DNA of 64,000 bases from the NCBI RefSeq assembly GCF_003182475.1, contig NZ_QGTS01000015.1, forward strand, positions 46,170 through 110,169, read 5' to 3'. Numbering within the stretch: position 1 is the stretch's first letter; every line of letters starts with the position of its first letter. The notes beneath the pieces are model-generated. The model made no database searches. It was not told the DNA's origin and saw nothing but the letters and a program-made list of their open reading frames with translations. This document shows positions 35,041-45,979 of the stretch, in pieces. The translations under genes and the position numbers were made by a program. This DNA comes from Mangrovibacter plantisponsor (GTDB lineage Bacteria > Pseudomonadota > Gammaproteobacteria > Enterobacterales > Enterobacteriaceae).

Positions 35041-36271
35041 GAGATTTCCTCCGTTTGATGTTAGCCTGCACTACCAGGTAGTCGAACAACGGCGCGAAGA
35101 GGTTAGCAAACAGAATTGCCAGCATCATACCTTCCGGGTAAGCCGGGTTAACTACCCTAATCAAAACACACATGACGCCAATCAGCAGGCCATAGCTCCA
35201 TTTGGCTTTGTCAGTAAAAGAAGCGGAAACCGGATCAGTTGCCATGAACATCATGCCAAAAGCGAAACCACCCAGAACTAAATGCCAGTACCACGGCATC
35301 GCGAACATGGGGTTCGTGGCAGAGCCAATCAGGTTGAATAAGGTTGCGGTCGCTATCATCCCAACAAACACACCAGCCACAATGCGCCAGGAAGCCACGC
35401 GGCCAAACATGATGATGGCCCCACCAATGATTATCATCAGTGTAGAGACTTCACCAATGGAGCCAGGGATGTTACCGAGAAAGGCGTCGAGCCAGGTGAC
35501 CGGCTGACCTGTAGTGACATTAACCAGCGCCTGCCCACCGTGGCTTGCCCACTGTGAAAGCGGTGTGGCACCAGAGAAGCCATCGGCAGCAGTCCAGACC
35601 AGATCGCCTGAAATCTGCGCTGGGTAAGCAAAGAAGAGAAATGCACGCCCGGCCAGTGCAGGGTTGAGGAAGTTACGCCCGGTGCCGCCAAAAATTTCTT
35701 TGGCGATCACTACACCAAACGAAATCCCCAGAGCCGCCTGCCACAAAGGCAATGTGGGCGGGACAATCAGCGCAAACAGAATCGAAGTAACGAAGAAACC
35801 TTCGTTCACTTCATGCTTGCGAATAATGGCAAACAGCACTTCCCAGAAACCACCGACGATAAAAACAGTCAGGTAGATGGGAACAAAGAAAACGGCTCCC
35901 AGCAGCATCATGCTTAACCAGCCAGCATCGGGTGCGAAACTCACTCCCAGCCACTGGGCGACAGTATAATGCCAGTCACTGGCAATAACCTGTTGCAGTT
36001 GTTCAGGAGAATAGAGTTTATTAAGCGCCGGGATAGTTTGCTGCCCAACGTTGTACATTCCCCAAAACATGGCTGGAAACACAGAGAACCAGACCAGAAT
36101 CATCATGCGCTTCAGGTCAATGGCATCACGAATATGCGATGCGCCTTTAGTGACTGTGCCTGGTGTATAGAACACCGTTGCCGTTGCTTCAAACAGGGGA
36201 TAAAACTTCTCCAGCTTGCCGCCTTTAGTAAAATGCGGCTCAATCTTTTCAAATAACTGTTTTAAGCCCAT
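35033..36271 (-). CDS. nqrB: Na+-NQR subunit B
   Basis: A 412-residue subunit with about ten transmembrane helices, the core of sodium translocation. The second covalent FMN site is in [11 protein letters not shown] (about residue 236). The N-terminal arm ([11 protein letters not shown]) and the [19 protein letters not shown] segment are typical. It also binds riboflavin and quinone in characterised homologues. Two bases after nqrA. Confidence 0.97.
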   Translation of the reverse strand: MGLKQLFEKIEPHFTKGGKLEKFYPLFEATATVFYTPGTVTKGASHIRDAIDLKRMMILVWFSVFPAMFWGMYNVGQQTIPALNKLYSPEQLQQVIASDWHYTVAQWLGVSFAPDAGWLSMMLLGAVFFVPIYLTVFIVGGFWEVLFAIIRKHEVNEGFFVTSILFALIVPPTLPLWQAALGISFGVVIAKEIFGGTGRNFLNPALAGRAFLFFAYPAQISGDLVWTAADGFSGATPLSQWASHGGQALVNVTTGQPVTWLDAFLGNIPGSIGEVSTLMIIIGGAIIMFGRVASWRIVAGVFVGMIATATLFNLIGSATNPMFAMPWYWHLVLGGFAFGMMFMATDPVSASFTDKAKWSYGLLIGVMCVLIRVVNPAYPEGMMLAILFANLFAPLFDYLVVQANIKRRKSRG

Positions 36272-36273
36272 GG

Positions 36274-37617
36274 TTATCCTTCCTGCTCGATACGGGTTAA
36301 TACCTGGCGTAATACCGGGCCATATTCATATTTTCCCGGGCACACATAGGTGCACAATGCGAGGTCTTCTTCATCCAGTTCAAGGCACCCTAACGCCTGA
36401 GCGCCGTCTGTATCGCCTGCAAGCAGGTCGCGTAACAGCAAGGTGGGCAGGATATCAAGAGGCATCACACGCTCGTAGTTACCAATTGGCACCATTGAAC
36501 GCTCACCACCGTTGGTATCTGTCGAGAAGTTAAACAGTTTATGCTTCAGGAAGTGGCCCAGAGTGGTACGGGTAATTGAGAATTTGTCTTTACCCGGCAT
36601 GACCCAGCCGAACAACTCTTTCTCGCGCCCTTCAAGTAATACCGATACCTGCAAATGAAAACGGCCTAACCAGGCATGTGGGCCTTGTGCAATGTGCCCA
36701 TTGAGAACAGAGCCTGACAGAACACGGTTTTCACCTTCGGCCAGTTCGCCTTTTACCAGTTCTTCCAGTGAGGCACCAAGGCAGGTACGCACCAGGCGTG
36801 GGTTATTCACCTGCGGGCCACCCAGTGCCACAACGCGTTCACAAGATAATTCCCCATTGATAAACAGCTTACCAATGGCAATAACATCCTGGTAATTCAG
36901 GTGCCAGACCTGTTTTTGAAGGCTTACCGGTTCAAGGAAATGAATGTGAGTGCCCGGCAGACCTGCGGGATGAGGCCCGGCGAATTCGTTAAACGTAACC
37001 TGGCCAGACGAATGCCCACCAAGTTTGCCACCACTTGCCTGGCAAACATGCACTTTGCCTTTGGTCAGGCGGGCAAGTACCGACAACCCGGCATTAAACA
37101 TTTCCCGTTCACTGTGAATAATCAGTTGTGGGTCTGCGGCAAGGGGATTGGTATCTATTGCTGTAACAAAAATAGCCAGAGGTTCTGAACCAGGCGTGGG
37201 AGCTTTACTAAACGGGCGTGTACGTAATGCTACCCATAACCCAGAAGCCAGTAACTGTTGCTCTACAGCTTCCCGGGAGAGTTCGGCGAGGTCATTCGGT
37301 TCATAGTGGTTAAAGGTAACCTGCTCAGAGCCTTCAACTTTAATGACTACTGACTGCAACACGCGCTGTTCACCACGGTTAATGGCAACCACAGTGCCAC
37401 TGGCAGGTGCAGTAAAAATAACCCCGGGATTTTTTTTATCTTCAAAGAGTGGCTGCCCTTTACGGACCTGATCGCCTTCTTTGACTCGCATAGAAGGGCG
37501 CATGCCGACATATTCTTCGCCGAGCACTGCCACATGACTGATGGCGGGGCCATCATAAATTTCCTGGACAGGCCGGCCTGCGATGGGCAGGTCGAGACCT
37601 TTTTTAATTTTAATCAT
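36274..37617 (-). CDS. nqrA: Na+-NQR subunit A
   Basis: A 447-residue peripheral subunit starting [16 protein letters not shown]. It belongs to the RnfC-like family, lies on the cytoplasmic side of the complex and contributes to ubiquinone binding. The four-base-extended frame upstream is not used. First gene of the operon nqrA-B-C-D-E-F-M; the promoter should lie in the next 500 bases. Confidence 0.97.
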   Translation of the reverse strand: MIKIKKGLDLPIAGRPVQEIYDGPAISHVAVLGEEYVGMRPSMRVKEGDQVRKGQPLFEDKKNPGVIFTAPASGTVVAINRGEQRVLQSVVIKVEGSEQVTFNHYEPNDLAELSREAVEQQLLASGLWVALRTRPFSKAPTPGSEPLAIFVTAIDTNPLAADPQLIIHSEREMFNAGLSVLARLTKGKVHVCQASGGKLGGHSSGQVTFNEFAGPHPAGLPGTHIHFLEPVSLQKQVWHLNYQDVIAIGKLFINGELSCERVVALGGPQVNNPRLVRTCLGASLEELVKGELAEGENRVLSGSVLNGHIAQGPHAWLGRFHLQVSVLLEGREKELFGWVMPGKDKFSITRTTLGHFLKHKLFNFSTDTNGGERSMVPIGNYERVMPLDILPTLLLRDLLAGDTDGAQALGCLELDEEDLALCTYVCPGKYEYGPVLRQVLTRIEQEG

Positions 37618-38125
37618 ATGGTTATCACGCAATTTTTAACGTAATTCCGCCAGCATAAAGCCACTGACGCCAGAGTAGTGATGAAAGGTGATACAGCCTG
37701 AGGGTTAAGAGAAGGAGGAGTGCAATGCAGTAAAATACTCACGGCGCGCCTTTTACCAAAGGGTGTGTGCCGTTTGTGAATCCCAGGAAAGCGTCCTTTC
37801 TTATCTTATCCACCGGCTATCAATCAACTCACCGGATTTTACTATTAATCTACTTTTGACCCGCAAGATAGTACCATTAATCGCGTGCCTTGCATGCCAA
37901 AAACCCAATCCAAAATCAGGGAGTGAGAACAAACTCGCAAAGTGCAGAATAAAAATGTGCATGTCATAACAACCATTACACAATTATCTGCCAAACAGCC
38001 CTCTCCAGGGCTTGCGAAAATTAACAGTGGTGCTAATGTGAGCCCGATCAGGCAGAATAATCTGATTTTGGGTCTTCTTAGCCAATCTGGCGATGATTTT
38101 CAGGTTTATCAAGGAATATAGCAGT
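37618..38125. promoter_or_regulatory. Divergent promoter region of nqr and dpaA
   Basis: About 500 bases without a supported gene. It must carry promoters for the nqr operon (minus) and dpaA (plus). No known operator is obvious to me. Confidence 0.45.
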
Positions 38126-38863
38126 ATGCGTAAAATCGCACTTGTATTTGCGATGCTTCTGATGCCCCTCTTGTCGTTTGCCAGTGACATTTCCAGTGGC
38201 ACGATGGCAAAACCAGCCAGCACAGAAATGAAAAAGCAGTTAATGGGCTCCCCGGTTTATATCCAGATTTTCAAGGAAGAACGCATTCTTGAGCTGTACG
38301 TCAAGATGGGCGAACGCTATCAGTTGATGAACAGCTACCGCATCTGCAACTATTCTGGCGGCCTGGGGCCAAAACGGCGTATGGGCGATTTTAAAAGCCC
38401 GGAAGGTTTCTATTCTGTTGGGCGCAACCAACTAAAGCCTGACAGCCGCTTTTATAAAGCGATTAATATTGGCTTCCCTAACACCTATGACCGGGAACAC
38501 GGGTATGACGGTAAGTACCTGATGATCCACGGTGCCTGTGTATCTATTGGTTGCTATGCAATGACGAACTCGAATATTGATGAAATATTCCAGTTTGTTA
38601 CCGGTGCTATTATTTTTGGGCAACAGCAGGTTGAGGTGAATATCTTCCCATTCCGTATGACAGACGCCAATATGGCGCGTCATAAATATTCTTATTACAT
38701 CAAGTTCTGGGAAGAACTGAAACCAGGTTATGACTATTTTGCCAGGAACCACCAGCCACCAGCGGTTTCAGTGGTTAATGGCCATTATGTTGTGGGCGCG
38801 CCCAATATGAACGCCACCCAACCGCAACTGGCCTCAAACTACACGGTCTCCCAGGCAAAATAG
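38126..38863 (+). CDS. dpaA: DpaA (YafK), L,D-transpeptidase-fold amidase releasing Lpp from peptidoglycan
   Basis: A 245-residue periplasmic protein close to E. coli YafK. Signal peptide [19 protein letters not shown]; YkuD-type catalytic motif [15 protein letters not shown] at about residues 133-147 with the Cys nucleophile in GC. E. coli DpaA hydrolyses the diaminopimelate-lysine bond that ties Braun lipoprotein to the wall. ATG 38126 gives the expected signal peptide. Its 3' end overlaps the convergent yafJ end by 30 bases. Confidence 0.95.
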   Translation: MRKIALVFAMLLMPLLSFASDISSGTMAKPASTEMKKQLMGSPVYIQIFKEERILELYVKMGERYQLMNSYRICNYSGGLGPKRRMGDFKSPEGFYSVGRNQLKPDSRFYKAINIGFPNTYDREHGYDGKYLMIHGACVSIGCYAMTNSNIDEIFQFVTGAIIFGQQQVEVNIFPFRMTDANMARHKYSYYIKFWEELKPGYDYFARNHQPPAVSVVNGHYVVGAPNMNATQPQLASNYTVSQAK

Positions 38864-39601
38864 TGCCCATGAACCGGGCTCAATTTGAGTCCAGGTTTCA
38901 TTACCGGTTAAAGGCTGTGTAGCAATAACAGTGACCACATCATTCGGTGTGGTCTCTTTTTGGAAGTCGATTTCTACATCCTGATCCAGTAAGGTCGCTA
39001 CGCCAAAGGGTGCGCGCCGGGTTATCCAGTGTAACCGGGTAGAACAATAGGCCATAACATAGCGCCCGTCGGATAACAGCATATTGAATACGCCTTTTTC
39101 CCGCAGTTCCCCCGCAAGCTGTGCAATGTAACGAAACACCGCAGGCATGTTGCCAGGCGTGCGCGGGTAACGCTGGTTAAGTTTGTGCAGTAACCAGCAA
39201 AAAGCATATTCGCTGTCTGTTTCGCCTACCGGGCGAAAATGCCCTGTATCCAGCGAATGGTAGCCTTTCAGTTGCCCATTGTGTGCATATGTCCAGTTAC
39301 GCCCCCATAACTCACGGGTAAAAGGATGAGTATTCTCCAACGCAACTTTGCCACGATTAGCCTGACGAATATGGGCAATGACCGAGCATGATTTGATGGG
39401 ATATTCCTGCACCAGGCGGGCAATGGGCGAACGGAAACTGGGTTGTGGATCTTTGAAGGTCCGGCACCCTTTTCCTTCGTAGAACGTAATTCCCCAGCCA
39501 TCTTTATGAGGACCGGTTCCGCCACCACGCTGAACCAGCCCGGTAAAACTGAAGCAAATATCGGTGGGCACATTCGCGCTCATCCCGAGCAATTCACACA
39601 T
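38834..39601 (-). CDS. yafJ: YafJ, class II glutamine amidotransferase-like protein
   Basis: A 255-residue protein, same length as E. coli YafJ. The processed catalytic Cys2 follows Met (MCELLGM), and the glutamine-site motifs are [22 protein letters not shown] and HNGQL. It lacks a synthetase domain, so the acceptor is unknown. ATG 39601 gives Cys2 after processing; the longer frame would bury it. Lies 81 bases from gmhA. Confidence 0.94.
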   Translation of the reverse strand: MCELLGMSANVPTDICFSFTGLVQRGGGTGPHKDGWGITFYEGKGCRTFKDPQPSFRSPIARLVQEYPIKSCSVIAHIRQANRGKVALENTHPFTRELWGRNWTYAHNGQLKGYHSLDTGHFRPVGETDSEYAFCWLLHKLNQRYPRTPGNMPAVFRYIAQLAGELREKGVFNMLLSDGRYVMAYCSTRLHWITRRAPFGVATLLDQDVEIDFQKETTPNDVVTVIATQPLTGNETWTQIEPGSWALFCLGDRVV

Positions 39602-39682
39602 AAAACACCTCACACCTGCCAGCGGCACAACACGAAAATGCCTGTGCCGCCACGAGCTACTGCGCCATTGCCCTTAGGCGGC

Positions 39683-40264
39683 TCAGGCTTTTACCATCTC
39701 TTTTTCAATTAGCTGAATCAGAATATGGATAACTTTAATATGGATTTCCTGAATACGATCAGCATAACCAAAATGCGGCACACGAATTTCCACATCAGCG
39801 CTGCCCGCCATTTTGCCGCCATCTTTACCCGTCAGCGCAATGACTTTCATTCCTTTCGCTTTTGCTGCTTCAATCGCTTTAATCACGTTGCCAGAGTTAC
39901 CGGAAGTGGAAATACCTAATAATACATCCCCTTCCCGGCCAACAGCTTCTACGTAACGGGAAAAGATATACTCATAACCGAAGTCATTGCTCACGCAGGA
40001 AATATGGCTGACATCAGAGATAGCGATTGCCGGGTACCCCGGACGGTTTTCACGATAGCGCCCGGTGAGTTCCTCTGCAAAATGCATTGCGTCACAATGC
40101 GAACCGCCATTACCGCAAGAGAGCACCTTGCCCCCGGCTTTGAAGCTGTCTGCCAGCATCACTGCCGCACGCTGAATGGAATGAATATTTTCTTCATCTT
40201 TCAGAAAGTTAGCCAGAGTTTCGGCTGCTTCATTCAACTCACCACGAATCAAATCCTGGTACAT
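39683..40264 (-). CDS. gmhA: Sedoheptulose-7-phosphate isomerase
   Basis: A 193-residue SIS-domain enzyme, E. coli GmhA/LpcA length. It converts sedoheptulose 7-phosphate to D-glycero-D-manno-heptose 7-phosphate, the first step of heptose synthesis for lipopolysaccharide. Visible motifs: [30 protein letters not shown] and the catalytic His region QEIHIKVIH. Monocistronic. Confidence 0.97.
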   Translation of the reverse strand: MYQDLIRGELNEAAETLANFLKDEENIHSIQRAAVMLADSFKAGGKVLSCGNGGSHCDAMHFAEELTGRYRENRPGYPAIAISDVSHISCVSNDFGYEYIFSRYVEAVGREGDVLLGISTSGNSGNVIKAIEAAKAKGMKVIALTGKDGGKMAGSADVEIRVPHFGYADRIQEIHIKVIHILIQLIEKEMVKA

Positions 40265-40453
40265 AAGGAATATCCTTCAGTATTAAAAATATCAACCCGA
40301 AGTTTACCGGATAGTGCGAACAGCGAGAAGCGCTGCTGCCCGGATGTGCCCTTTTTTTTCAGGCTCTGACAATGAACATTGTGAACCAGGTTGTAATTAT
40401 TTTGTAAATAGATTGATAAAGAAATGCACATCCACTACAACCATAATTACATC

Positions 40454-40470
40454 AAGTGGTCAGACCTCCT
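40454..40470 (+). promoter_or_regulatory. FadR operator of fadE
   Basis: AAGTGGTCAGACCTCCT fits the FadR pattern TGGTC-N-GACC, twenty bases before the fadE start. Long-chain acyl-CoA releases FadR to induce fadE. Confidence 0.8.
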
Positions 40471-40490
40471 ACGAGAAGGGAGCTTTTCTT

Positions 40491-42935
40491 ATGTTGATAT
40501 TGAGTATTGTTGCAACGTTTGTTTTGCTCGGTGCACTGTTTTATCACCGCCTGTCGCTGCCGCTGAGTAGCCTGATTTTGTTGCTATGGACCGCAGGTCT
40601 TGCTGCCGCCGGGCTTTGGTCTGCCTGGGTGCTATTACCGCTATTGATTATGCTGGTGCCATTCAATTTCGCACCAATGCGCAAATCGTTGATTTCAGCG
40701 CCAGTATTTCGCACTTTCCGTAAAGTCATGCCCCCTATGTCGCGTACCGAAAAGGAAGCTATTGATGCCGGTACCACCTGGTGGGAAGGTGACCTTTTTC
40801 AGGGAAAACCTGACTGGAAAAAATTACATAATTACCCACAGCCTGTGTTAACCCCTGAAGAACAGGCATTTCTGGATGGCCCGGTGGAAGAAGCCTGCCG
40901 CATGGCAAACGACTTCCAAATAACCCATGAAATGGCAGATCTCCCTCCAGAATTATGGGCTTACCTGAAAGAACACCGTTTCTTCGCGATGATTATCAAA
41001 AAAGAGTATGGCGGCCTGGCTTTCTCGGCTTACGCGCAGGCTAAAGTATTGCAAAAGCTCTCTGGTGTTTCTGGCATTCTGGCTATTACGGTTGGCGTTC
41101 CCAACTCTCTGGGGCCGGGTGAATTGCTGCAACACTACGGTACTGAAGAGCAAAAAAACCATTACTTGCCGCGCCTGGCTCGTGGCCAGGAGATCCCCTG
41201 CTTTGCGCTCACCAGCCCGGAAGCCGGGTCTGATGCGGGAGCAATTCCGGATACTGGCGTTGTCTGCATGGGTGAATGGCAGGGTAAGCAAGTGCTGGGC
41301 ATGCGCCTGACCTGGAATAAGCGCTATATCACTCTGGCCCCAATTGCCACGGTTCTTGGGCTGGCATTTAAACTTTCAGACCCGGATAACTTACTGGGCC
41401 AGGAAAAGGAACTGGGCATTACCTGTGCCTTAATTCCAACCTCGACACCTGGTGTGGAAATTGGTCACCGCCACTTCCCGCTGAACGTACCTTTCCAGAA
41501 TGGGCCTACACGCGGTAACGATGTATTTGTCCCCATTGATTATATTATTGGTGGCCCGAAAATGGCGGGCCAGGGCTGGCGTATGCTGGTTGAATGCCTG
41601 TCTGTCGGGCGCGGAATTACCCTGCCATCCAACTCAACGGGTGGCCTGAAATCTGTTGCAATGGCAACCGGCGCTTATGCGCATATTCGCCGCCAGTTCA
41701 AAGTCTCTATTGGTAAAATGGAAGGGATTGAAGAAGCACTGGCGCGCATTGCCGGTAATGCCTGGGTGATGGATGCCGCTGCCTCATTAATTACTTACGC
41801 GATTGTACTGGGTGAAAAACCGGCTGTGTTGTCGGCTATTGTGAAATACCACTGCACCCACCGAGGCCAGCGCTCGATTATTGATGCTATGGATATTGCT
41901 GGCGGCAAAGGCATTATGCTGGGTGAATCCAACTTCCTTGCCCGGGCTTACCAGGGCGCACCGATTGCCATTACAGTGGAGGGGGCCAATATTCTGACCC
42001 GCAGCATGATGATCTTCGGCCAGGGCGCGATTCGTTGCCACCCGTATGTGCTGGATGAAATGGCAGCTGCCCAAAATAATGATGTGAACGCGTTCGATAA
42101 ACTGCTTTTCCGTCACATTGGCCATGTGGGTAGCAATAAAGTACGCAGCTTCTGGCTGGGCCTGACAAATGGCCGCACCAGTGCAGCACCAACACGCGAT
42201 GCCACCCGCCGCTATTACCAACAAATGAATAAGCTGTGCGCTAACCTGGCGTTACTGTCGGATGTGTCTATGGCAGTTCTGGGCGGGAGCCTGAAACGCC
42301 GTGAGCGTATTTCGGCGCGGCTTGGCGATATTCTCAGCCAGTTGTATTTAGCCTCTGCGGCGTTGAAGCGCTACGAAGACGAAGGCCGTCACCAGGAAGA
42401 TTTACCGCTGGTGCACTGGGGAGTTCAGGATGCGCTTTATCAGGCTGAGCAGGCCATTGACGACCTGTTACGTAACTTCCCGAATAAAGCCGTTGCCCGT
42501 TTGTTGCGTGTAGTGGTGTTCCCGCTTGGCCGCCGTCATCAGGCGCCCTCTGACAAACTGGACAGCAAGGTTGCGCAAATTCTGCAACAACCCAGTGCGA
42601 CCCGTAACCGCCTGGGACGCGGTCAGTTCCTGGAGCCGTGCGAACATAACCCGGCAGGCCTGATGGAAGCCGCACTGCAGGATGTGATTGCCGCTGAGCC
42701 AGTTCATAAACGGATATGTGAAAGCCGGGGTAAAAACCTGTCGTTTACCCGCCTTGATGCACTGGCAAAATCAGCACTGGCAGCCGGAGAAATAACGGAA
42801 GAAGAAGCGCAAATTTTGCAACAGGCGGAAGCCAGCCGGTTACGTAGTATTAATGTTGATGAGTTTGAACCAGATGCACTGGCGACTCAGCCGGTAAAGT
42901 TTCACGAGCCCAGCCATAAAGACCAGGCTGCCTGA
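40491..42935 (+). CDS. fadE: Acyl-CoA dehydrogenase FadE
   Basis: An 814-residue enzyme, the E. coli length. The N-terminus has two membrane helices ([17 protein letters not shown] and following), then the FAD-dependent dehydrogenase core with [39 protein letters not shown] and the C-terminal DUF1974-type helical domain ([19 protein letters not shown]). It introduces the first double bond in fatty-acid beta-oxidation. ATG 40491 follows AAGGGAG. A FadR box lies just upstream and a strong terminator downstream. Confidence 0.98.
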   Translation: MLILSIVATFVLLGALFYHRLSLPLSSLILLLWTAGLAAAGLWSAWVLLPLLIMLVPFNFAPMRKSLISAPVFRTFRKVMPPMSRTEKEAIDAGTTWWEGDLFQGKPDWKKLHNYPQPVLTPEEQAFLDGPVEEACRMANDFQITHEMADLPPELWAYLKEHRFFAMIIKKEYGGLAFSAYAQAKVLQKLSGVSGILAITVGVPNSLGPGELLQHYGTEEQKNHYLPRLARGQEIPCFALTSPEAGSDAGAIPDTGVVCMGEWQGKQVLGMRLTWNKRYITLAPIATVLGLAFKLSDPDNLLGQEKELGITCALIPTSTPGVEIGHRHFPLNVPFQNGPTRGNDVFVPIDYIIGGPKMAGQGWRMLVECLSVGRGITLPSNSTGGLKSVAMATGAYAHIRRQFKVSIGKMEGIEEALARIAGNAWVMDAAASLITYAIVLGEKPAVLSAIVKYHCTHRGQRSIIDAMDIAGGKGIMLGESNFLARAYQGAPIAITVEGANILTRSMMIFGQGAIRCHPYVLDEMAAAQNNDVNAFDKLLFRHIGHVGSNKVRSFWLGLTNGRTSAAPTRDATRRYYQQMNKLCANLALLSDVSMAVLGGSLKRRERISARLGDILSQLYLASAALKRYEDEGRHQEDLPLVHWGVQDALYQAEQAIDDLLRNFPNKAVARLLRVVVFPLGRRHQAPSDKLDSKVAQILQQPSATRNRLGRGQFLEPCEHNPAGLMEAALQDVIAAEPVHKRICESRGKNLSFTRLDALAKSALAAGEITEEEAQILQQAEASRLRSINVDEFEPDALATQPVKFHEPSHKDQAA

Positions 42936-42973
42936 TTTGCACTAAATCCGTTACCACTGTTACACATACCGCA

Positions 42974-43003
42974 AACCGCACCTGGCAACAGGTGCGGTTT
43001 TTA
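42974..43003 (+). terminator. fadE terminator
   Basis: AACCGCACCT/AGGTGCGGTT stem followed by TTTT. Confidence 0.85.
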
Positions 43004-43070
43004 TTCGCGGTCAAACGCGTTATTGTCTGATACAGTGTGATAATCGCTGAATAAATGTGGAGCGCTGACG

Positions 43071-43844
43071 GTGTCTGGTTTGAAAATTACCCTGTTGCAA
43101 CAACCGCTGGTCTGGATGGATGGTTCCGCCAATTTGCGCCATTTTGATGTGGTGATGGATAAGCTGTCAGGGCGGGATTTGATTGTCCTGCCTGAAATGT
43201 TTACTACCGGCTTTGCAATGGAAGCCGCACAGCAGTCCATGCCTGAAGCTCAGGTTATTGAATGGATGAAAGAAAAGGCCAGCCAGTGTGACGCAATGGT
43301 TGCCGGCAGTGCCGCCTTGCAAACCGAATCAGGGCCGGTAAACCGCTTTTTATTGGTTACTCCTCAAGGTGAAGTCAGCCATTACGATAAACGGCACTTG
43401 TTCCGCATGGCAGATGAACACCAGTATTATCAGGCCGGGAATGAACGGGTAATTGTTGAATGGCGTGGCTGGCGGATTTTGCCGTTAGTATGCTATGACC
43501 TGCGTTTCCCGGTGTGGTCTCGCAACCACGGTGATTACGATTTGGCTCTGTATGTTGCCAACTGGCCTGCCCCCCGCTCACAGCACTGGCAAACGTTACT
43601 GGCTGCCCGGGCCATTGAAAACCAGGCCTGGGTTGCCGGTTGTAACCGGGTGGGAACCGATGGCAATGGTCACCATTACCGGGGCGACAGCCGGGTTATC
43701 TCACCACAGGGGGAAATCATTGCCTCCTGCGATCCTCACCATGCGGCCCGGATTGATGCCGAGCTCTCACTCACTGCGTTGCAGGAGTACCGGGAGAAAT
43801 TCCCGGCCTGGCGCGATGCAGATAACTTCACGCTTAACCCGTGA
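43071..43844 (+). CDS. yafV: Omega-amidase YafV (nitrilase family)
   Basis: A 257-residue carbon-nitrogen hydrolase starting at GTG 43071. The Glu-Lys-Cys triad is seen in LPEMFTTG, YDKRHLF and LVCYDLRFP. Like E. coli YafV it should deaminate omega-amides such as 2-oxoglutaramate, a repair or salvage reaction. In E. coli ivy lies between fadE and yafV; it is absent here. The hpx cluster begins just after its terminator. Confidence 0.95.
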   Translation: MSGLKITLLQQPLVWMDGSANLRHFDVVMDKLSGRDLIVLPEMFTTGFAMEAAQQSMPEAQVIEWMKEKASQCDAMVAGSAALQTESGPVNRFLLVTPQGEVSHYDKRHLFRMADEHQYYQAGNERVIVEWRGWRILPLVCYDLRFPVWSRNHGDYDLALYVANWPAPRSQHWQTLLAARAIENQAWVAGCNRVGTDGNGHHYRGDSRVISPQGEIIASCDPHHAARIDAELSLTALQEYREKFPAWRDADNFTLNP

Positions 43845-43850
43845 TGCACG

Positions 43851-43880
43851 CCCTCTCATGCACTGGCATGAGGGGGTTTT
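43851..43880. terminator. Terminator between yafV and hiuH
   Basis: CTCATGC/GCATGAG hairpin with flanking CCC/GGG and a T-run on the plus strand; shared by two convergent genes. Confidence 0.7.
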
Positions 43881-43889
43881 AGCCTGCAT

Positions 43890-44225
43890 TCAACTTCCCC
43901 GGTAGGTTGACCATGACCAGGGTGAAATCAAAAAGGGCAAATGGTAGTGCAGATTATCTGCCGGTAAAATCAGGTCAATTTGCGCTACCGGGTAGAGCGT
44001 TTCACGTTGTGTAACCGCGAAATACTCACCAGTTTGCGCAACCAGCCGGTACTGCCCGGGTCCTAATTCCCCGCCACCGAGGTTTTTCAGGCGGCCATCG
44101 GTATCTGTTTCACCCTGCGTTAACGTTACCCACTCGCCAGACTGCAGCTGTTCCAGGCGAATCAATACACCCACAGCCGGTTTCCCGATAGCCGTATCCA
44201 GAATATGTGTGCTGAGCGTACTCAT
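43890..44225 (-). CDS. hiuH: 5-hydroxyisourate hydrolase (transthyretin-like)
   Basis: A 111-residue transthyretin-related protein. It starts STHILDTAIGKPAVGV, has the catalytic His in the YHLP stretch and ends in the diagnostic YRGS. It hydrolyses 5-hydroxyisourate to OHCU. No signal peptide, so cytosolic. It overlaps the preceding gene by four bases (ATGA), making it the third gene of the operon hpxJ-hpxK/Q-hiuH; in Klebsiella the corresponding protein is called HpxT. Confidence 0.95.
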   Translation of the reverse strand: MSTLSTHILDTAIGKPAVGVLIRLEQLQSGEWVTLTQGETDTDGRLKNLGGGELGPGQYRLVAQTGEYFAVTQRETLYPVAQIDLILPADNLHYHLPFLISPWSWSTYRGS

Positions 44226-45979
44226 GGTAAGAAAACTCCTTCAAGGCGTAGTAACGTAATCTGCCGTAACTGCTCCAGCGCTTCCAGGGTTTCTTGTTCC
44301 GGGTTCGACGCCATCCGGCGCTGTAACGCCTGCAAAATCTCGTGCCCGGATAACCCTTTTGCCCGAATCAGGAAAACTCGCCCAAAGCGTTCTTCGTAAT
44401 CGGCATTTCCTTTTGCCAGCGCTTGTGCGAGCGCCTGGTCTGCAGTATTCACTGCAGCCTGTTCGCCGCGAGATAGCTGTGCTTCTTCACTCTTCCCTGT
44501 TGGCCGCTCGCCAATGCGGGGGTGCGCACTTAGCGCCAGATTAAGCTCTGCGGTTTGCCAGCAGTCAGCTAATTCAACAGCATGCTTTTTCAATGCAGTA
44601 AACGACGAATAAGGGCGGCCGGCAACCAGTGCCTCCTGCCAGGCCGGAATTGCCACACAAGCCTGAACCATAGCCTTTGCAGCCTGGGTATCAGCCTGGT
44701 TAAACCGCGCCAGTGGCATTGAGGTTTCTGCAACTGAGCACACCGCCTGGCTCCATGCTTTCATCGCAACAGCAACATCAGCTTCAGTTATCGATTCTGC
44801 CGGATGATGGCTGATGCCTTTCTCACAGCGCACAAACAACATACCGACTGGCCAGCGCTCCGCGACAGCAATAGCATCATGCCCTGCTCCGCTCGGCAGA
44901 GAAAGTGCTTTGCCCTGTGCAGAAGCAACCGCTTCACTCAATGCCGCCTGTAATACCGGGGAACATGGTGTTGCCGGAATAGAATAGAAAGTGTCGTGGG
45001 TAAAGGACAACCCTCGCTGGCTGGCGATGGTTTCTGCCTGTGCCAGCAGTTGCGACAGCAATGCATCCCGGCTGGCATCCGATGGGCTGCGAATATCCAG
45101 TGTCAGTTCCACTGAGCCAGGAATAACATTGACGGCCCCAGGCAGACAGTTAACAGTACCAACCGTTGCTACATTGTCGCCACCGCTTGCCAGTGTTACC
45201 TGTTCCACCTGGTGGATCCACGCTGCAGCAGCGGCAAGTGCGTCATGGCGATGCGCCATCGGTACTGTGCCGGCATGCCCGGCCTGGCCGGTAAAACAAC
45301 AACGCAAACGGTGAGCACCATTGATTGCTGTCACCACGCCCAACGGGAGCAAAGCCTGTTCCAGAACCGGGCCTTGCTCGATATGCAATTCAAGGTAGGC
45401 GGTAAAATCCTCCTGATTACGTGCCGCCATACCAATTCTTGCCGGGTCAAGACCGGCCTGTACCATCGCCTGCGCAACAGTAATACCTTCACTGTCCTGG
45501 CACTCCAGCCAGTTTTCCGGCCAGGTTCCTGTTATCCCCCGGCTCCCCAGCAGGGTGATGCCAAAGCGCGTGCCTTCTTCGTCAGAAAATCCAATAACTT
45601 CAATTGCCTGGTTCAGGCGCTTTCCTTGCTGGTTAAGCCAGTCAACCACTTCAATGGCTGTCAGTACCCCCAGCATGCCATCATAGCGCCCGGCATTTCT
45701 GACAGTATCCAGGTGTGAGCCCAGTAATACAGCGCTCGCACCTTCTGTTGCGCCTTCATAGCGGCCACAGATATTTCCAGTGGCATCCTGCCAGGTAGTC
45801 ATACCCGCCTCTTCCATCCAACGGGCAACTTGCTGATTTGCGCGTAAATGTTCAGGCGACAGGAAAACCCGGGTGAGTTGCCCCGGGGTTTGAGAAATTA
45901 ACGCCAGCGTATCGCTGCGCGCCATGATGCGGCTGGCCGCCTGGCGGGATTGTTCGTCGGGCATTGCCATCACTGTCAT
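44222..45979 (-). CDS. Allantoate amidohydrolase fused to OHCU decarboxylase
   Basis: A 585-residue fusion. Residues 1-415 form an M20 amidohydrolase with metal ligands in LLGSHLDTV and GFSDEEGTRFG, and SGAGHDAI; it removes ammonia and carbon dioxide from allantoate (HpxK-type). Residues 420-585 form a UraD/HpxQ-type decarboxylase with the catalytic HPRIGERP and LSRGEQAAV stretches; it converts OHCU to allantoin stereospecifically. The two steps are not consecutive in the pathway, so the fusion co-produces rather than channels. Its start and stop overlap the neighbours by four bases. Alone, the two domains would be separate genes in Klebsiella. Confidence 0.93.
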   Translation of the reverse strand: MTVMAMPDEQSRQAASRIMARSDTLALISQTPGQLTRVFLSPEHLRANQQVARWMEEAGMTTWQDATGNICGRYEGATEGASAVLLGSHLDTVRNAGRYDGMLGVLTAIEVVDWLNQQGKRLNQAIEVIGFSDEEGTRFGITLLGSRGITGTWPENWLECQDSEGITVAQAMVQAGLDPARIGMAARNQEDFTAYLELHIEQGPVLEQALLPLGVVTAINGAHRLRCCFTGQAGHAGTVPMAHRHDALAAAAAWIHQVEQVTLASGGDNVATVGTVNCLPGAVNVIPGSVELTLDIRSPSDASRDALLSQLLAQAETIASQRGLSFTHDTFYSIPATPCSPVLQAALSEAVASAQGKALSLPSGAGHDAIAVAERWPVGMLFVRCEKGISHHPAESITEADVAVAMKAWSQAVCSVAETSMPLARFNQADTQAAKAMVQACVAIPAWQEALVAGRPYSSFTALKKHAVELADCWQTAELNLALSAHPRIGERPTGKSEEAQLSRGEQAAVNTADQALAQALAKGNADYEERFGRVFLIRAKGLSGHEILQALQRRMASNPEQETLEALEQLRQITLLRLEGVFLP

